NCBI GenBank assembly: GCA_016713535.1
Contig: JADJOY010000009.1
Location: 305,487 to 369,486, forward strand
DNA: 64,000 bases
Direction: 5' to 3'
From: JADJOY01 sp016713535 [NCBI: Deltaproteobacteria bacterium]
GTDB taxonomy: Bacteria; JADJOY01
A program made the position numbers and the translations under genes. The number at the start of each line of letters is the position of its first letter. The stretch's first letter is position 1. This document shows, in pieces, positions 1-8,750 of the stretch. The notes beneath the pieces were generated by a model. The model was not told the origin of the DNA and made no database searches. It saw nothing but the letters and a program-made list of their open reading frames with translations.

Positions 1-465
1 GGCCTCGAAGAGCTCGATCCCGTTGGCGCGGGCCAGCCGCGCGAGGTGCTCGAGCAGGAGCGTGCCGATGCCGCGTCCCTGGTGGGCGTCGTCGACGGCG
101 AACGCGACGTCGGCATGGCCGTGATCGGCGGCCGGACCGTCGCCGAGCCCGATGTATCGCCCGACTCCGATCGTGCGCTCGGTGTCGGCGTCGCGGAGCG
201 TGACCGCGAGCCCCACGTGGTTCACGAAGTCGAGCTCGGTGAAGCGCACCAGCTCTTCCTCGGTCAGGCGCTTCTTCGTGCCCATGAACCGGAAGTAGAT
301 GGAGCGTGGGCTCAGGCGCTGGAAGAGATCGACGAGCGCCGCCTTGTCGTCCGGGCGGATGGCGCGGATCAGCACCGAGCCGCCGTCCTTGAGGACCTCC
401 TGCACCGAATAGGTGTGCAGGTCGGCGGGCAGCGGCTCGGTCCAGAAGGTGCTGCGGTCTTGCAT
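1..465 (-). CDS. GNAT-family acetyltransferase, N-terminal part (Pat/acyl-CoA-synthetase-like), cut by the window edge
   Basis: The first 155 residues are visible and the C-terminus lies beyond position 1. The protein starts MQDRSTFWTEPLP and contains SPRSIYFRFMG and LTEEELVRFTELDF. It then has the acetyl-CoA-binding segment HADVAFAVDDAHQGRGIGTL, whose QGRGIG is the GNAT pyrophosphate-binding loop. This N-terminal arrangement is typical of large bifunctional proteins that join a GNAT domain to ADP-forming acyl-CoA-synthetase and ATP-grasp domains, some of which acetylate metabolic enzymes. Only the GNAT part can be seen, so the fusion is an inference. The gene is divergent from the PP2C phosphatase, with a 191-bp shared intergenic region. 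Confidence 0.8.
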   Translation of the reverse strand, partial: MQDRSTFWTEPLPADLHTYSVQEVLKDGGSVLIRAIRPDDKAALVDLFQRLSPRSIYFRFMGTKKRLTEEELVRFTELDFVNHVGLAVTLRDADTERTIGVGRYIGLGDGPAADHGHADVAFAVDDAHQGRGIGTLLLEHLARLARANGIELFEA

Positions 466-656
466 GCGACCCTCGTCGGCGCGCCGGGGCTCGAGCGGGC
501 ACGCGCGCCGGAGCGTACTCCGAACCGGCCGTCGCGCCACGTCGGGTGAGGGAGCCTCGTGGCATCGCCACGAGCACTTCGCGCGCCGGCGACGAAAGGT
601 AGAATGCCGTGCTAGCGTGCCAAACGGGCTCGTCGGGCCCGACGAGATTCCCTTAC

Positions 657-1406
657 ATGCCCTCGTTCCGCGTCGCCTCCAAGACGGACTTCGGTAAGGT
701 CCGTTCGCACAACGAAGATTTCCGCATCGTCGAGGAGCCGCGTGACGGCCGGCCCTACGGCGTGCTGGTGCTGTGCGACGGCATGGGCGGCTCGGCGAGC
801 GGCGAGGTGGCGAGCGAGCTCGCTGCGCACACGATCCTCGAGCACGTCCACGCCCACTACGCGAACGGCAAGCCGCCCCACGAAATCCTCGACGACGCGC
901 TGCAGGTCGCGCAGCAGCGTCTCGCCGCTCATCAGAACCAGCATCCCGAGACCCTCGGCATGGGCTGCACGGCGATGGCGGCGATCCTCGACGGCGCGGC
1001 GCTCGCGGTGGCGCACGTCGGCGACTGCCGGTGCTACGTGTCGACCGAGGACGCCATCAAGAGCATCACCCTCGACCACTCGTGGGCCGCCGAGCTCTTC
1101 CGCGCCGGCGCCTTGCCCAACGAGGAGGCGGTGCGGAACCACCACCAGCGCCACATCCTGACCCGCTATCTGGGCGGGCGGGAGCCGGGCCGGGTGGAGG
1201 TCGACCGGGTCCAGCACGAGCTCGCGGTGGGGGATCGGGTGCTGCTCTGCACCGACGGGCTGTGGGATCTCGTGAGCGACGCGGAGATCCAGCGAATCGT
1301 GCGTGGCGCGGCCCCCGAGAAGGCGGTCGACCAGCTCGTCGACGCGGCCAACCGCGAGGGTGGCCGGGACAACGTCACGGTGATCGTCCTCGAACGCACG
1401 GTCTGA
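657..1406 (+). CDS. PP2C-family serine/threonine protein phosphatase
   Basis: 249 aa. This is a metal-dependent phosphatase expected to remove phosphate from Ser/Thr residues in the cytoplasm. Visible PP2C signatures are RSHNEDF near residue 18, LCDGMGG with metal-ligand Asp near 41, the small-residue motif AHVGDCRCY, LCTDGLWD, and a terminal GGRDNVTVIVLE. Length matches single-domain bacterial PP2C enzymes of the Stp/PrpC type. The start is set at the ATG before PSFRVASKTDFG because the homologous fold begins there; an upstream ATG at 609 would add 16 poorly folded-looking residues. No kinase gene is adjacent. Both Asp motifs are intact, so activity is expected. Confidence 0.93.
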   Translation: MPSFRVASKTDFGKVRSHNEDFRIVEEPRDGRPYGVLVLCDGMGGSASGEVASELAAHTILEHVHAHYANGKPPHEILDDALQVAQQRLAAHQNQHPETLGMGCTAMAAILDGAALAVAHVGDCRCYVSTEDAIKSITLDHSWAAELFRAGALPNEEAVRNHHQRHILTRYLGGREPGRVEVDRVQHELAVGDRVLLCTDGLWDLVSDAEIQRIVRGAAPEKAVDQLVDAANREGGRDNVTVIVLERTV

Positions 1407-1605
1407 CGGCCGAGCGCGTTCCGCCGCCGCCTCCGGGCCAACGCGGGAACGGGCCCCACGGGGTGTGGGCCGCTCTCGTTTCAGGCGCGTAACCCTCGTT
1501 CGGGTGGTGCCGCGGCCGTGTGCGGGCCGTCGCGGATCCTCCAACGATTGCGCGCATCGCCGGCACCTCGCCGGGGCGCTCCGCGGCCGCCGTTCCGAGC
1601 GCCTC

Positions 1606-1620
1606 GGGCACGACCCTTGC
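1606..1620 (+). promoter_or_regulatory. candidate sigma-54 (-24/-12) promoter for hsp20
   Basis: The sequence GGGCACG-ACCC-TTGC matches the sigma-54 consensus TGGCACG-N4-TTGC at all fixed positions except the first T. The invariant GG and GC are separated by exactly 10 bases. It lies 55 bp before the Hsp20 ATG, which leaves a plausible 40-45 nt leader. In a 70% GC genome a chance match is possible. Confidence 0.4.
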
Positions 1621-1674
1621 GCGCTTTCCGGTCGAGACGCGGGTGTCCTCGATGGGCGCCCGGGGAGGTGGGTC

Positions 1675-2193
1675 ATGTTGAAGGCGAAAGAGAGAGAGGC
1701 GGTCGCGAAGACGCAGAAAGCGGACGTCATTCCGCTTCGTCGTCCGCACGACATGATCACGCGCTGGGAAGACGAGATGGGTCACTACTTCGAGGACTTC
1801 TGGCGCAGGCCGCTGCCCAGCCTGTGGAACCTCGAGCGCATGATGCCGCGCGCGCCGCTCGGCCTGCGCATGCCGCCCGTCGACCTGTTCGAGGAAGCCG
1901 ACGCCGTGGTCGTGAAGGCCGAGCTGCCCGGCATGGCGAAGGAGGAACTCGAGATCACCCTCACCGACCACACCCTGATGCTGAAGGGGGAGAAGAAGCG
2001 GGAAGAGGAGACCAAGGAGAAGGACTACACCGTGATGGAGCGCAGCTACGGCAGCTTCGCGCGCGCCATCGGTCTGCCCTGCGAGGTCAAGGCCGAGCAG
2101 GTGAAGGCCACCTTCAAGGACGGCGTGCTCGAGATCCGGATGCCGAAGAGCGAGGAAGCGAAGAAGCGCAGCGTCACCGTAAAGGTCGAGTGA
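1675..2193 (+). CDS. Hsp20/alpha-crystallin small heat-shock protein
   Basis: 172 aa. ATP-independent holdase chaperone that binds unfolding proteins in the cytoplasm. Residues about 60-170 form the alpha-crystallin domain: PPVDLFEEADAVVVKAELPG, then EITLTDHTLMLKGEKK, and the diagnostic ATFKDGVLEIRMPK (A-x-n-G-V-L motif). The N-terminal arm carries MITRWEDEMGHYFEDFW, typical of class-A bacterial sHsps. The start is chosen at the ATG preceded by GGGGAGGTGG; a longer in-frame opening from 1465 has no ribosome site. A sigma-54-like element lies just upstream. The next gene follows after 49 bp on the same strand, so a stress operon is plausible. Confidence 0.93.
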   Translation: MLKAKEREAVAKTQKADVIPLRRPHDMITRWEDEMGHYFEDFWRRPLPSLWNLERMMPRAPLGLRMPPVDLFEEADAVVVKAELPGMAKEELEITLTDHTLMLKGEKKREEETKEKDYTVMERSYGSFARAIGLPCEVKAEQVKATFKDGVLEIRMPKSEEAKKRSVTVKVE

Positions 2194-2242
2194 CGAGGCG
2201 CCCGGCGAACGGAAGTCGTGCGTGGTGGCGAAGGAGGAGGTC

Positions 2243-2749
2243 ATGATTCCCCGAACGTGCGTGGTGGTGGCGGATGGAGGTCGAGCGCGTCTGTTCACGA
2301 TCGAGAGCGAGGTGGGGCCGGATCTCGCCGACTACCCGCACCTGATCGAGCGCGAAGGGATGGTGAACGCCGCCGTCGGGGTGAGCGCGATGAACCACAG
2401 CGACGACCACGGCACCGGTCGCCGCACGATGTTCCGTGCCGGGCCGACGCACGGCTACGAGGATCGCTGGGACCGCGAGGAGATCCGGCTGAAGAGGAAG
2501 TTCGCGCGCGACGTGGCGGAGGAGGCGCTGCGATTCGCGACCGAGGCGGGTGTGTTCCAGGTCTTGCTGGTGGCCGAGCCACGCATGCTCGGGCTGCTGC
2601 GCAAGCACCACGGGATGTTCGAGAAGGCGCACATCCGCTGTGCCGAGCACGCAGGCGACGTGACCAAGCTGAACGCGGCCGCCGTGCACCAGTGGATGGC
2701 CGCCGCCGGCCTCGTCGCCGCTCCCGCGACGCTCGCCGCGGTGGCGTGA
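2243..2749 (+). CDS. host-attachment-type protein (bacterial eRF1-like, baeRF family)
   Basis: 168 aa. The start IPRTCVVVADGGRARLFTIE and the end ITKLNAAAVHQWMAAAGL-like region match the family annotated as protein required for attachment to host cells. Structurally that family is an archaeo-eukaryotic release-factor-like domain. The KRKFARDVAEEALRFA helix and LLVAEPRMLGLLRKHH strand-helix are characteristic. Biochemical role is not established for the family. The ATG at 2243 is selected because AAGGAGGAGG sits immediately upstream; the earlier in-frame codon at 2222 lacks this. It is probably co-transcribed with hsp20, suggesting a stress or ribosome-linked role, which is inference. Confidence 0.75.
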   Translation: MIPRTCVVVADGGRARLFTIESEVGPDLADYPHLIEREGMVNAAVGVSAMNHSDDHGTGRRTMFRAGPTHGYEDRWDREEIRLKRKFARDVAEEALRFATEAGVFQVLLVAEPRMLGLLRKHHGMFEKAHIRCAEHAGDVTKLNAAAVHQWMAAAGLVAAPATLAAVA

Positions 2750-2754
2750 GCCCG

Positions 2755-4170
2755 CGGTAGCGCGCGGGCGGCGGGCCCCGCGGCCGCCCGGGTGTGAGAT
2801 CGCTCGGCGCACGGGTGTCCGTCTCGAGCGGGATCGCCGGTGCTGCGTCCGTGGCGCGGATCGCCGATCGGGAAATCGGGCGCGCTGGCGCACGCCCCTA
2901 CACCAGCGGTGCGAGTCGAACGTCACGAATCGATCGGGAACACCGATCGGACCTCGCACGGGTGTGTAGGGGCGGCCGCGAGGCCGCCCGGGTGTGAGAT
3001 CGCTCGGCGCACGGGTGTCCGTCTCGAGCGGGATCGCCGGTGCTGCGGCCACGGCGCGGATCGCCGATCGGGAAATCGGGCGCGCTGGCGCACGCCCCTA
3101 CACCAGCGGTGCGAGTCGAACGTCACGAATCGATCGGGAACACCGATCGGACCGCAGGGTGTGTAGGGGCGCGAGGCCGCGGGGGGGAGATCGCTCGGCG
3201 CACGGGGGTGTCGGGGGATCGCCGGTGCTGCGTCCGTGGCGCGGATCGTCGATCTGGAAATCGGGCGCGCTGGCGCACGCCCCTACACCAGCGGTGCGAG
3301 TCGAACGTCACGAATCGATCGGGAACACCGATCGGACCGCACGGGGGGGGGGGGCGGCCGGCCGCCTGGGTGAGATCGCTCGGCGCACGGGTGTCCGTCT
3401 CGAGCGGGATCGCCGGTGCTGCGTCCACGGCGCGGATCGCCGATCGGGAAATCGGGCGCGCTGGCGCACGCCCCTACACCAGCGGTGCGAGTCGAACGTC
3501 ACGAATCGATCGGGAACACCGATCGGACCTCGCACGGGTGTGTAGGGGCGGCCGTGAGGCCGCCGGGTGTGAGATCGCTCGGCGCACGGGTGTCCGTCTC
3601 GAGCGGGATCGCCGGTGCTGCGGCCACGGCGCGGATCGCCGATCGGGAAATCGGGCGCGCTGGCGCACGCCCCTACACCAGCGGTGCGAGTCGAACGTCA
3701 CGAATCGATCGGGAACACCGATCGGACCTCGCACGGGTGTGTAGGGGCGGCCGTGAGGCCGCCCGGGTGTGAGATCGCTCGGCGCACGGGTGTCCGTCTC
3801 CGAGCGGGATCGCCGGTGCTGCGGCCGCGGCGCGGATCGGCGAGCGTGAAATCGGGCGGGGTGGCGCACGCCGCGGGCCCGGGGGGGGGCCGGGGGGGCC
3901 CCCGCCCCCCCCCGGGGCCCGGCGGCGCCCCCCCCCCCCCCCCGGCCCCCGCCCCCCCGGCCCCCCCCGGCCCGCCGGGCCCCCCCCCCCCCCGGGGGGG
4001 GGGGGGCCCCGAGGCCCCCCGGGGGGGGGGGGGGGGGGGGCCTACACCAGCGGTGCGAGTCGAACGTCACGAATCGATCGGGAACACCGATCGGACCTCG
4101 CACGGGTGTGTAGGGGCGGCCGTGAGGCCGCCCGGGGTCGAGATCGATCGGCCCACGTCTCGCCCGGGGA
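2755..4170. repeat. tandem array of ~200-bp intergenic repeat (about 6 copies plus a remnant)
   Basis: Copies of a unit beginning GAGATCGCTCGGCGCAC start at 2794, 2996, 3187, 3372, 3571 and 3771, with a diverged start at 4140. Spacings are 202, 191, 185, 199, 200 and 369 bp. Each unit holds a palindromic GGGGCGGCCGCGAGGCCGCC core and the stretch CGTCACGAATCGATCGGGAA. Copies 3 and 4 are shortened, with G-rich substitutions. Both strands are open in several frames, but those openings are repeat translations and are not genes. Confidence 0.95.
3871..4042. other. 172-bp nearly pure G/C homopolymer-rich tract inside the tandem array
   Basis: Long alternating runs of G and C with one A and no T. 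It is inserted exactly within the short C run of the repeat (GCGCACGCC before, CCTACACCAG after) of the last full array copy. It may be a consensus/base-calling artefact or a slippage expansion. Confidence 0.9.
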
Positions 4171-4175
4171 CGCGG

Positions 4176-5540
4176 TCACGGCTCGGCGGGGGCGCGTAGC
4201 GCGCTCAGGTCTTGCTCGGCGGCGGCGGCGAAGTCGCGACCGGCGCGCAGCCAGTCGGCGATCGAGAACGAGTCGGTCGCCCAGCGCGCCATCGCCTGCG
4301 CGAAGTCGAGCGACGCCGAACGCGGCAGCTCGGCGCCGCCGCTCAGCACCATCTGGTGAAAGCCCGTTGCCTCACCGCTCGGCGCCGACACCAGGCTCAC
4401 CTGGAAGGTGCGGATCAGCGACTCGCGGAGCTGCCCGAGCGGCAACATCCACTCGACCAGCGCGGGAGCGTCGGAGATCGAGCGGAGGCGGAGCTGCCAG
4501 TCCGCCTTCGTCCCCGTGGGATCGCCGAGGTAGCGCGCCGCGAGCTCGCTCGCCGGCATCTCGAACGAGCCCACCCGCACCGGACCGAGCTTGAAGAGCA
4601 CCGCGCTCGCCTGCGCCTCGAGCCGAAAGCTCGCGTCTCGGGCCAGATCGAACGAGACGGGTTCGACGGCCCCGGCCGCGTCGCGGAGGGGCTGCTGGCC
4701 GTCGCTCCACAGGAGCTCGCCGTCGCGGACCCACTCGTGAGCACGGAACACGCGCTCGCCGCCGTCGAAGGTGAACGTGGCGAGCACCCGGCCGCGGTCG
4801 TCGCCGACCCGCCAGCGCACCTCGCGGGCCCACGAGAGCAGCTTTCCCAGGCTCGGGTAGCTCTCGTCGAGGGCGTCCTCGTCGAGCGGCGCCTCGATCG
4901 CGAGCGCCGTGAAGTCGGCGCCTTGCGACGGCGCCAGCATCTTCACCCGGGTGAGGTCGACGACGTGGCTCGACCAGCTCGCGAGGCGGGGCAGGTCGCG
5001 CTTGTACGCCTCCACGATCGCGGCGTCCGACCCGCCGAGCTGGGCCAGCATCGCGCGATTGAGCGCGATCACGTCCGCGGGGGTGAGCCCCACCACCGAG
5101 CGAAACGAGAGCCGCGAGCGCCTGAGCTCGCTCTCGCTCTGCGCCTCGGCGCGCAGCACGAAGTCTCCGAGCTCGTGCGGCGGCGGATCCCCGAGCTCGT
5201 CGAGCCAGTCGAGGACCGGTTCGTCCGCGGTCGCCGAGCCGCGCACGTAGACCTTCCCGTCCTCGCCCTTGGCGAGCGGTGTCACCGCGCTCTCGAGGCG
5301 CTCGTCGTTCACGAGCAGCGCGTCGAGCATGCGCCGGCTCGTTCGCGCGAACGCGATCGAGCGGTCGAGGTCGAGGACCCGCACCGCGGACGCGAAGTCG
5401 GTAGCGGCGACCTTCGGGGCCGGGGCGTCCGCGGCGACTGGCGAGAGCGCGTCCGCGGCAACCGCCGCCGGGGGGCCGGCCGCGACGAGGCTCGCCGCGA
5501 AGGCCCACGCGAGCGTGTTGCGGAACACGGGGGTGCGCAT
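4176..5540 (-). CDS. exported protein of unknown function
   Basis: 454 aa. Begins MRTPVFRNTLAWAFAASLVAAGPPAAVAAD, a Sec signal peptide with a likely cut after AVAA near residue 29. The mature part is a soluble alpha/beta protein with DFASAVRVLDLDRSIAFA, a segment VVGLTPADVIALNRAMLAQL, and a C-terminal helical end AGRDFAAAAEQDLSAL. No catalytic motif or named family was recognised. The last bases of the gene border the ~200-bp tandem array, and the following gene is divergent. Location is probably periplasmic. Confidence 0.75.
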   Translation of the reverse strand: MRTPVFRNTLAWAFAASLVAAGPPAAVAADALSPVAADAPAPKVAATDFASAVRVLDLDRSIAFARTSRRMLDALLVNDERLESAVTPLAKGEDGKVYVRGSATADEPVLDWLDELGDPPPHELGDFVLRAEAQSESELRRSRLSFRSVVGLTPADVIALNRAMLAQLGGSDAAIVEAYKRDLPRLASWSSHVVDLTRVKMLAPSQGADFTALAIEAPLDEDALDESYPSLGKLLSWAREVRWRVGDDRGRVLATFTFDGGERVFRAHEWVRDGELLWSDGQQPLRDAAGAVEPVSFDLARDASFRLEAQASAVLFKLGPVRVGSFEMPASELAARYLGDPTGTKADWQLRLRSISDAPALVEWMLPLGQLRESLIRTFQVSLVSAPSGEATGFHQMVLSGGAELPRSASLDFAQAMARWATDSFSIADWLRAGRDFAAAAEQDLSALRAPAEP

Positions 5541-5683
5541 GGCGCGCCATCGTACTTCCCGGTGTGACGGCCGCCCAACCGGTCAGGAGCCCGTTGCGCA
5601 TCGTGCTTCGCGCCGCAACAGGCACTCAGGGCCGTAGCGCTCGCGGCACTTCTCGCGGCCGCGCCCGGTCTGGGTACGATGGT

Positions 5684-6319
5684 ATGGTCACCTCTTCCTT
5701 CGAGCCGGCCCCGTCGCCGATCCCGGCCCCGATGCGCACCTTCCCCCACCCGCTCCGCGTCGCCCGCCGTTCGGTCGGGGCCACCGCTGGACTCATGTTC
5801 GCGGTGGTGTTGCTGCTGGTGGGCTCACACGCCCTCGCGCAGGGCACGCCCGGCGCACCGCGATCGGGCACACCCGCGAGCAACGCGCCGCCGGCCGACC
5901 CGACGGATCCGCCGGGTGGCCCGCCGCCTCCGGCGATCGGTCGCCCCGGCCGGGTGCTGGTCTCGACCGGGGTCATTCACGGCTGGACGGGCATGAAGCT
6001 CATGATTCGCGCCACCACGCTCTCCGGGCTGGTGGGTGCGCGGCTGTGCGTCGACATCACCGACGACGAGTTCGCGTTGCGCGAGACCTCGCTCCAGGAG
6101 ATGCCCGCCGACCAGGACGCGTGTGGCGGAGCGACGGCGGTGGCCGAGTTCCCGGCGGGCGACGCCTTCGTCTCGGCGCGCGTGGTTCGCCCGGGCCAGA
6201 AGGACCCGCTGGCCTCGGTCGCCATCACCGTGACCGTGAACGGTGACACGCCCGTGGCGCTCGACGGCGCGCGCCTCTCGCGCCGCGAGCACAAGCACCC
6301 CGCCACGCCGATCCACTGA
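5684..6319 (+). CDS. secreted proline-rich-leader protein of unknown function
   Basis: About 211 aa from this start. The hydrophobic stretch SVGATAGLMFAVVLLLVGSHALAQ forms a signal peptide or anchor, followed by a Pro/Gly/Ala linker and a beta-rich domain with VLVSTGVIHGWTGMKLMIRA and ARLCVDITDDEFALRETSL. Two cysteines (CVDIT and QDACGG) could pair. The start is uncertain: the ATG at 5732 gives a more classical signal peptide, and neither has a strong ribosome site. No family recognised. Confidence 0.6.
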   Translation: MVTSSFEPAPSPIPAPMRTFPHPLRVARRSVGATAGLMFAVVLLLVGSHALAQGTPGAPRSGTPASNAPPADPTDPPGGPPPPAIGRPGRVLVSTGVIHGWTGMKLMIRATTLSGLVGARLCVDITDDEFALRETSLQEMPADQDACGGATAVAEFPAGDAFVSARVVRPGQKDPLASVAITVTVNGDTPVALDGARLSRREHKHPATPIH

Positions 6320-6434
6320 GCCGGCGGGGCGCTCGCCCGACGGCGGGACCACCCGACCCGCGCACGACCACCTCGCCGCGGGGCGACGGCAAGGATTACA
6401 ACGCCCGGGCGACCGCTCCCGAGGAACCGCACCC

Positions 6435-7907
6435 GTGCCGGCTCGATCCACTCGCCACTCGCGCTCAGCCTCGCCCGAGCCACAGCTCCGCGGGCCCCTC
6501 GACGTCGGCCCGCACGATCGCCGCATCCTGAGCAAGCTGCTCAAGCTCAGCCCGCAGCAGGTCGCGGACTTCCGCGGCGCGATCGCGGAGGGGAGCGAGC
6601 GCTGGTCGCTCGACTACGTGAAGGACTCGGGCGAGCGCATCCTCATCCCGGTCAACCCGGTGCCGGTGCTGCCGACGCGCCGCCAGCTCACCTATCTGAA
6701 GCGCGTCGTCGCGGTGCTGAACGGAGTGGTGGCGCGGGTCGGTGAGGCGCGCCTCAAGGACCCGGTGCTACAGGCGATGCTCGAGCTCTCCGACGCCGAG
6801 CTGCGCTGGCTCGCGTTCGCGTCGAAGGCGCCCGGCCATCCGGCGCGGCGCGTGTTTCACCGCTGGGATGCGGCGATCGAGCTCGCCAACGACATCGGCG
6901 CCGGCCACACCAAGTTCTTCGAGGTGAACTCGGTCGACGTCGGCGGCGTCCACTACGCGGCGGCGACGCGCGCGGTGCTCCTCGAGGCGCTCCAGTCGGT
7001 CGGCGTGAAGGGGCTCTCGCTCTCGAGCGCGACGGCGGGGCGCGACCCGCGCGCGGTGCTGCTCGCCGATCTGCGCGAGCACGCTCGCGACATCGGGCGG
7101 GAGCTCCGGTTCGTCGCGATCGCCGAGAACCAGGAGTTCGACGCCGGCGTCACCGAGGCGCCGTCGCTGGCCCGGTACTTCCGCGAGCACGGCGTCGCCG
7201 CCGAGTGCGTCGATCCGCGCAACTTCGAGCTCAGCCGCAGGAAGGTCGTCACTTACCAGGGGCGCGCGGTGGACGTGATCTACCGCAACATCGAGCTGCG
7301 CGACGTGGTCGATCTCGAGGACGAGGGACACGACCTCGCCGCGTTCCGCGCCGCCGCCCAGCAGGGGCTCTTCTTCTCGTCGCCCCACGGCGAGCTCGAC
7401 CACAAGAGCCTGTGGGAGGTGCTCGGCGCGCCCGATCACTGGCCGAGCCTCTCCGCCGCGGAGCGGCGCGCGGTGGCGCGCCACATCCCATGGACGCGGC
7501 TCGTCGCGGAGCGCAACACCCAGGGACCGTCGGGCAACATGATCGACCTCCCCGAGTACGTGCGGCGCTACCGCAACCGGCTCGTGCTCAAGCCCAACCG
7601 GAGCTGTGGCGGCCAGGGGGTCACGATCGGCTCGGTGACCTCGCGCGCCGACTGGGAGCGCACCCTCGACGAGGCGCTCGCCGCGCCATGCTCGTGGGTC
7701 GTGCAGGAGGTGATCGCGATCCCGCGGCGGCGCAGCGTGGCCCTCGGCGAGGACGGCTCGTTCGTGAGCGAGAAGGTGTTCGGGGTGTACGGGCTCTTCG
7801 CGTCGTCCGCCGGGCTCGCGATCCTCGGACGCGCGAGCCGCAACCCGGTCGTCAACGTGATGCAGGGCGGCGGCATGCTCGCCGTCCTCGGCCTCGACGA
7901 GCGGTAG
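6435..7907 (+). CDS. ATP-grasp-like protein (glutathionylspermidine-synthase/circularly permuted type)
   Basis: 490 aa from a GTG preceded by CGAGGA. Visible ATP-grasp-like elements are the strand-loop RLVLKPNRSCGGQGVTIG (residues ~380-397), where Lys and the Gly-rich loop would bind ATP. WVVQEVI near 421 matches the base-stacking segment. The earlier DVIYRNIELRD and FEVNSVDVGG segments are also found in circularly permuted ATP-grasp proteins. Such enzymes usually ligate a carboxylate to an amine through an acyl phosphate; the substrate is unknown. In-frame sequence continues upstream to 6243 but reads as non-coding overlap with the previous gene. The gene ends just before the 87-bp repeat array. 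Confidence 0.7.
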   Translation: MPARSTRHSRSASPEPQLRGPLDVGPHDRRILSKLLKLSPQQVADFRGAIAEGSERWSLDYVKDSGERILIPVNPVPVLPTRRQLTYLKRVVAVLNGVVARVGEARLKDPVLQAMLELSDAELRWLAFASKAPGHPARRVFHRWDAAIELANDIGAGHTKFFEVNSVDVGGVHYAAATRAVLLEALQSVGVKGLSLSSATAGRDPRAVLLADLREHARDIGRELRFVAIAENQEFDAGVTEAPSLARYFREHGVAAECVDPRNFELSRRKVVTYQGRAVDVIYRNIELRDVVDLEDEGHDLAAFRAAAQQGLFFSSPHGELDHKSLWEVLGAPDHWPSLSAAERRAVARHIPWTRLVAERNTQGPSGNMIDLPEYVRRYRNRLVLKPNRSCGGQGVTIGSVTSRADWERTLDEALAAPCSWVVQEVIAIPRRRSVALGEDGSFVSEKVFGVYGLFASSAGLAILGRASRNPVVNVMQGGGMLAVLGLDER

Positions 7908-8640
7908 CGGCGGCCGCGAGGCCGCCCCGGGCTGGCGCTCGCCCCTACGAGCACCGCGGCGGTGAGGGACCGCAGCCCTCCACCGACTGGCCTGGAGGGC
8001 CGCGATCCTTCGCGGCCGCGGGGTTGGCTCGGACTCGAGAACCGCGGCTGCGAGCGACCGCAGCCCTCCACCGAACGGCTGGAGGGCCGCGATCCTTCGC
8101 GGCCGCGGGGTTGGCTCGGACTCGAGCACCGCGGCTGCGAGGGACCGCAGCCCTCCACCGAACGGCTAGAGGGCCGCGATCCCTCGCGGCCGCGGGGTTG
8201 GCTCGGACTCGAGCACCGCGGCTGCGAGCGACCGCAGCCCTCCACCGAACGCCTGGAGGGCCGCGATCCTTCGCGGCCGCGGGGTTGGCTCGGACTCGAG
8301 CGCTGCGGCGGTGAGGGACCGCAGCCCTCCACCGAGCGGCTGGAGGGCCGCGATCCTTCGCGGCCGCGGGGTTGGCTCGGACTCGAGCGCCGCGGCTGCG
8401 AGGGACCGCCGCCCTCCACCGAGCGGCTGGAGGGCCGCGATCCTTCGCGGCCGCGGGGTTGGCTCGGACTCGAGCGCTGCGGCGGTGAGGGACCGCAGCC
8501 CTCCACCGAACGCCTGGAGGGCCGCGATCCTTCGCGGCCGCGGGGTTGGCTCGGACTCGAGCACCGCGGCGGTGAGGGACCACCGCCCTCCACCGACTGG
8601 CCTGGAGGGCCGCGATCCTTCGCGGCCGCGCCACGACTCG
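7908..8640. repeat. 87-bp tandem repeat array (about 8 copies)
   Basis: CTGGAGGGCCGCGATCC recurs at 7992, 8079, 8166 (CTAGAGGG variant), 8253, 8340, 8427, 8514 and 8602, so the period is 87 bp with one 88. Each unit holds two palindromic modules: GAGGGACCGCAGCCCTCC and GGCCGCGATCCTTCGCGGCC. Because 87 is 29 codons, both strands stay open in several frames and give artefactual 29-aa repeat proteins. The array fills the gap between the ATP-grasp gene and the GMC operon. Confidence 0.97.
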
Positions 8641-8750
8641 ATCCGCGATCGAGCGCGCTGCCGATGCGAGGCGCCGGTGTGTGTCGCGGGGCCGTGCGTC
8701 GCTGTGCAGGGGCGGCCGATCCGGTTCGCCTGCTAACCTCTCTCCCCACG

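Noticed and set aside
612-1760. Long minus-strand open frame (382 aa) over the PP2C gene
   Set aside because: It is antisense to a clear PP2C phosphatase, Arg/Ala-rich and without motifs; a high-GC shadow.
2794-3770. Open frames within the ~200-bp array reading IGKSGALAHAPTPAV repeatedly
   Set aside because: Translations of non-coding tandem repeats; no ribosome site, unit length not a multiple of three, and frames break in variant copies.
7908-8640. CRISPR array
   Set aside because: The whole 87-bp unit repeats with no variable spacers, and no cas genes are present.
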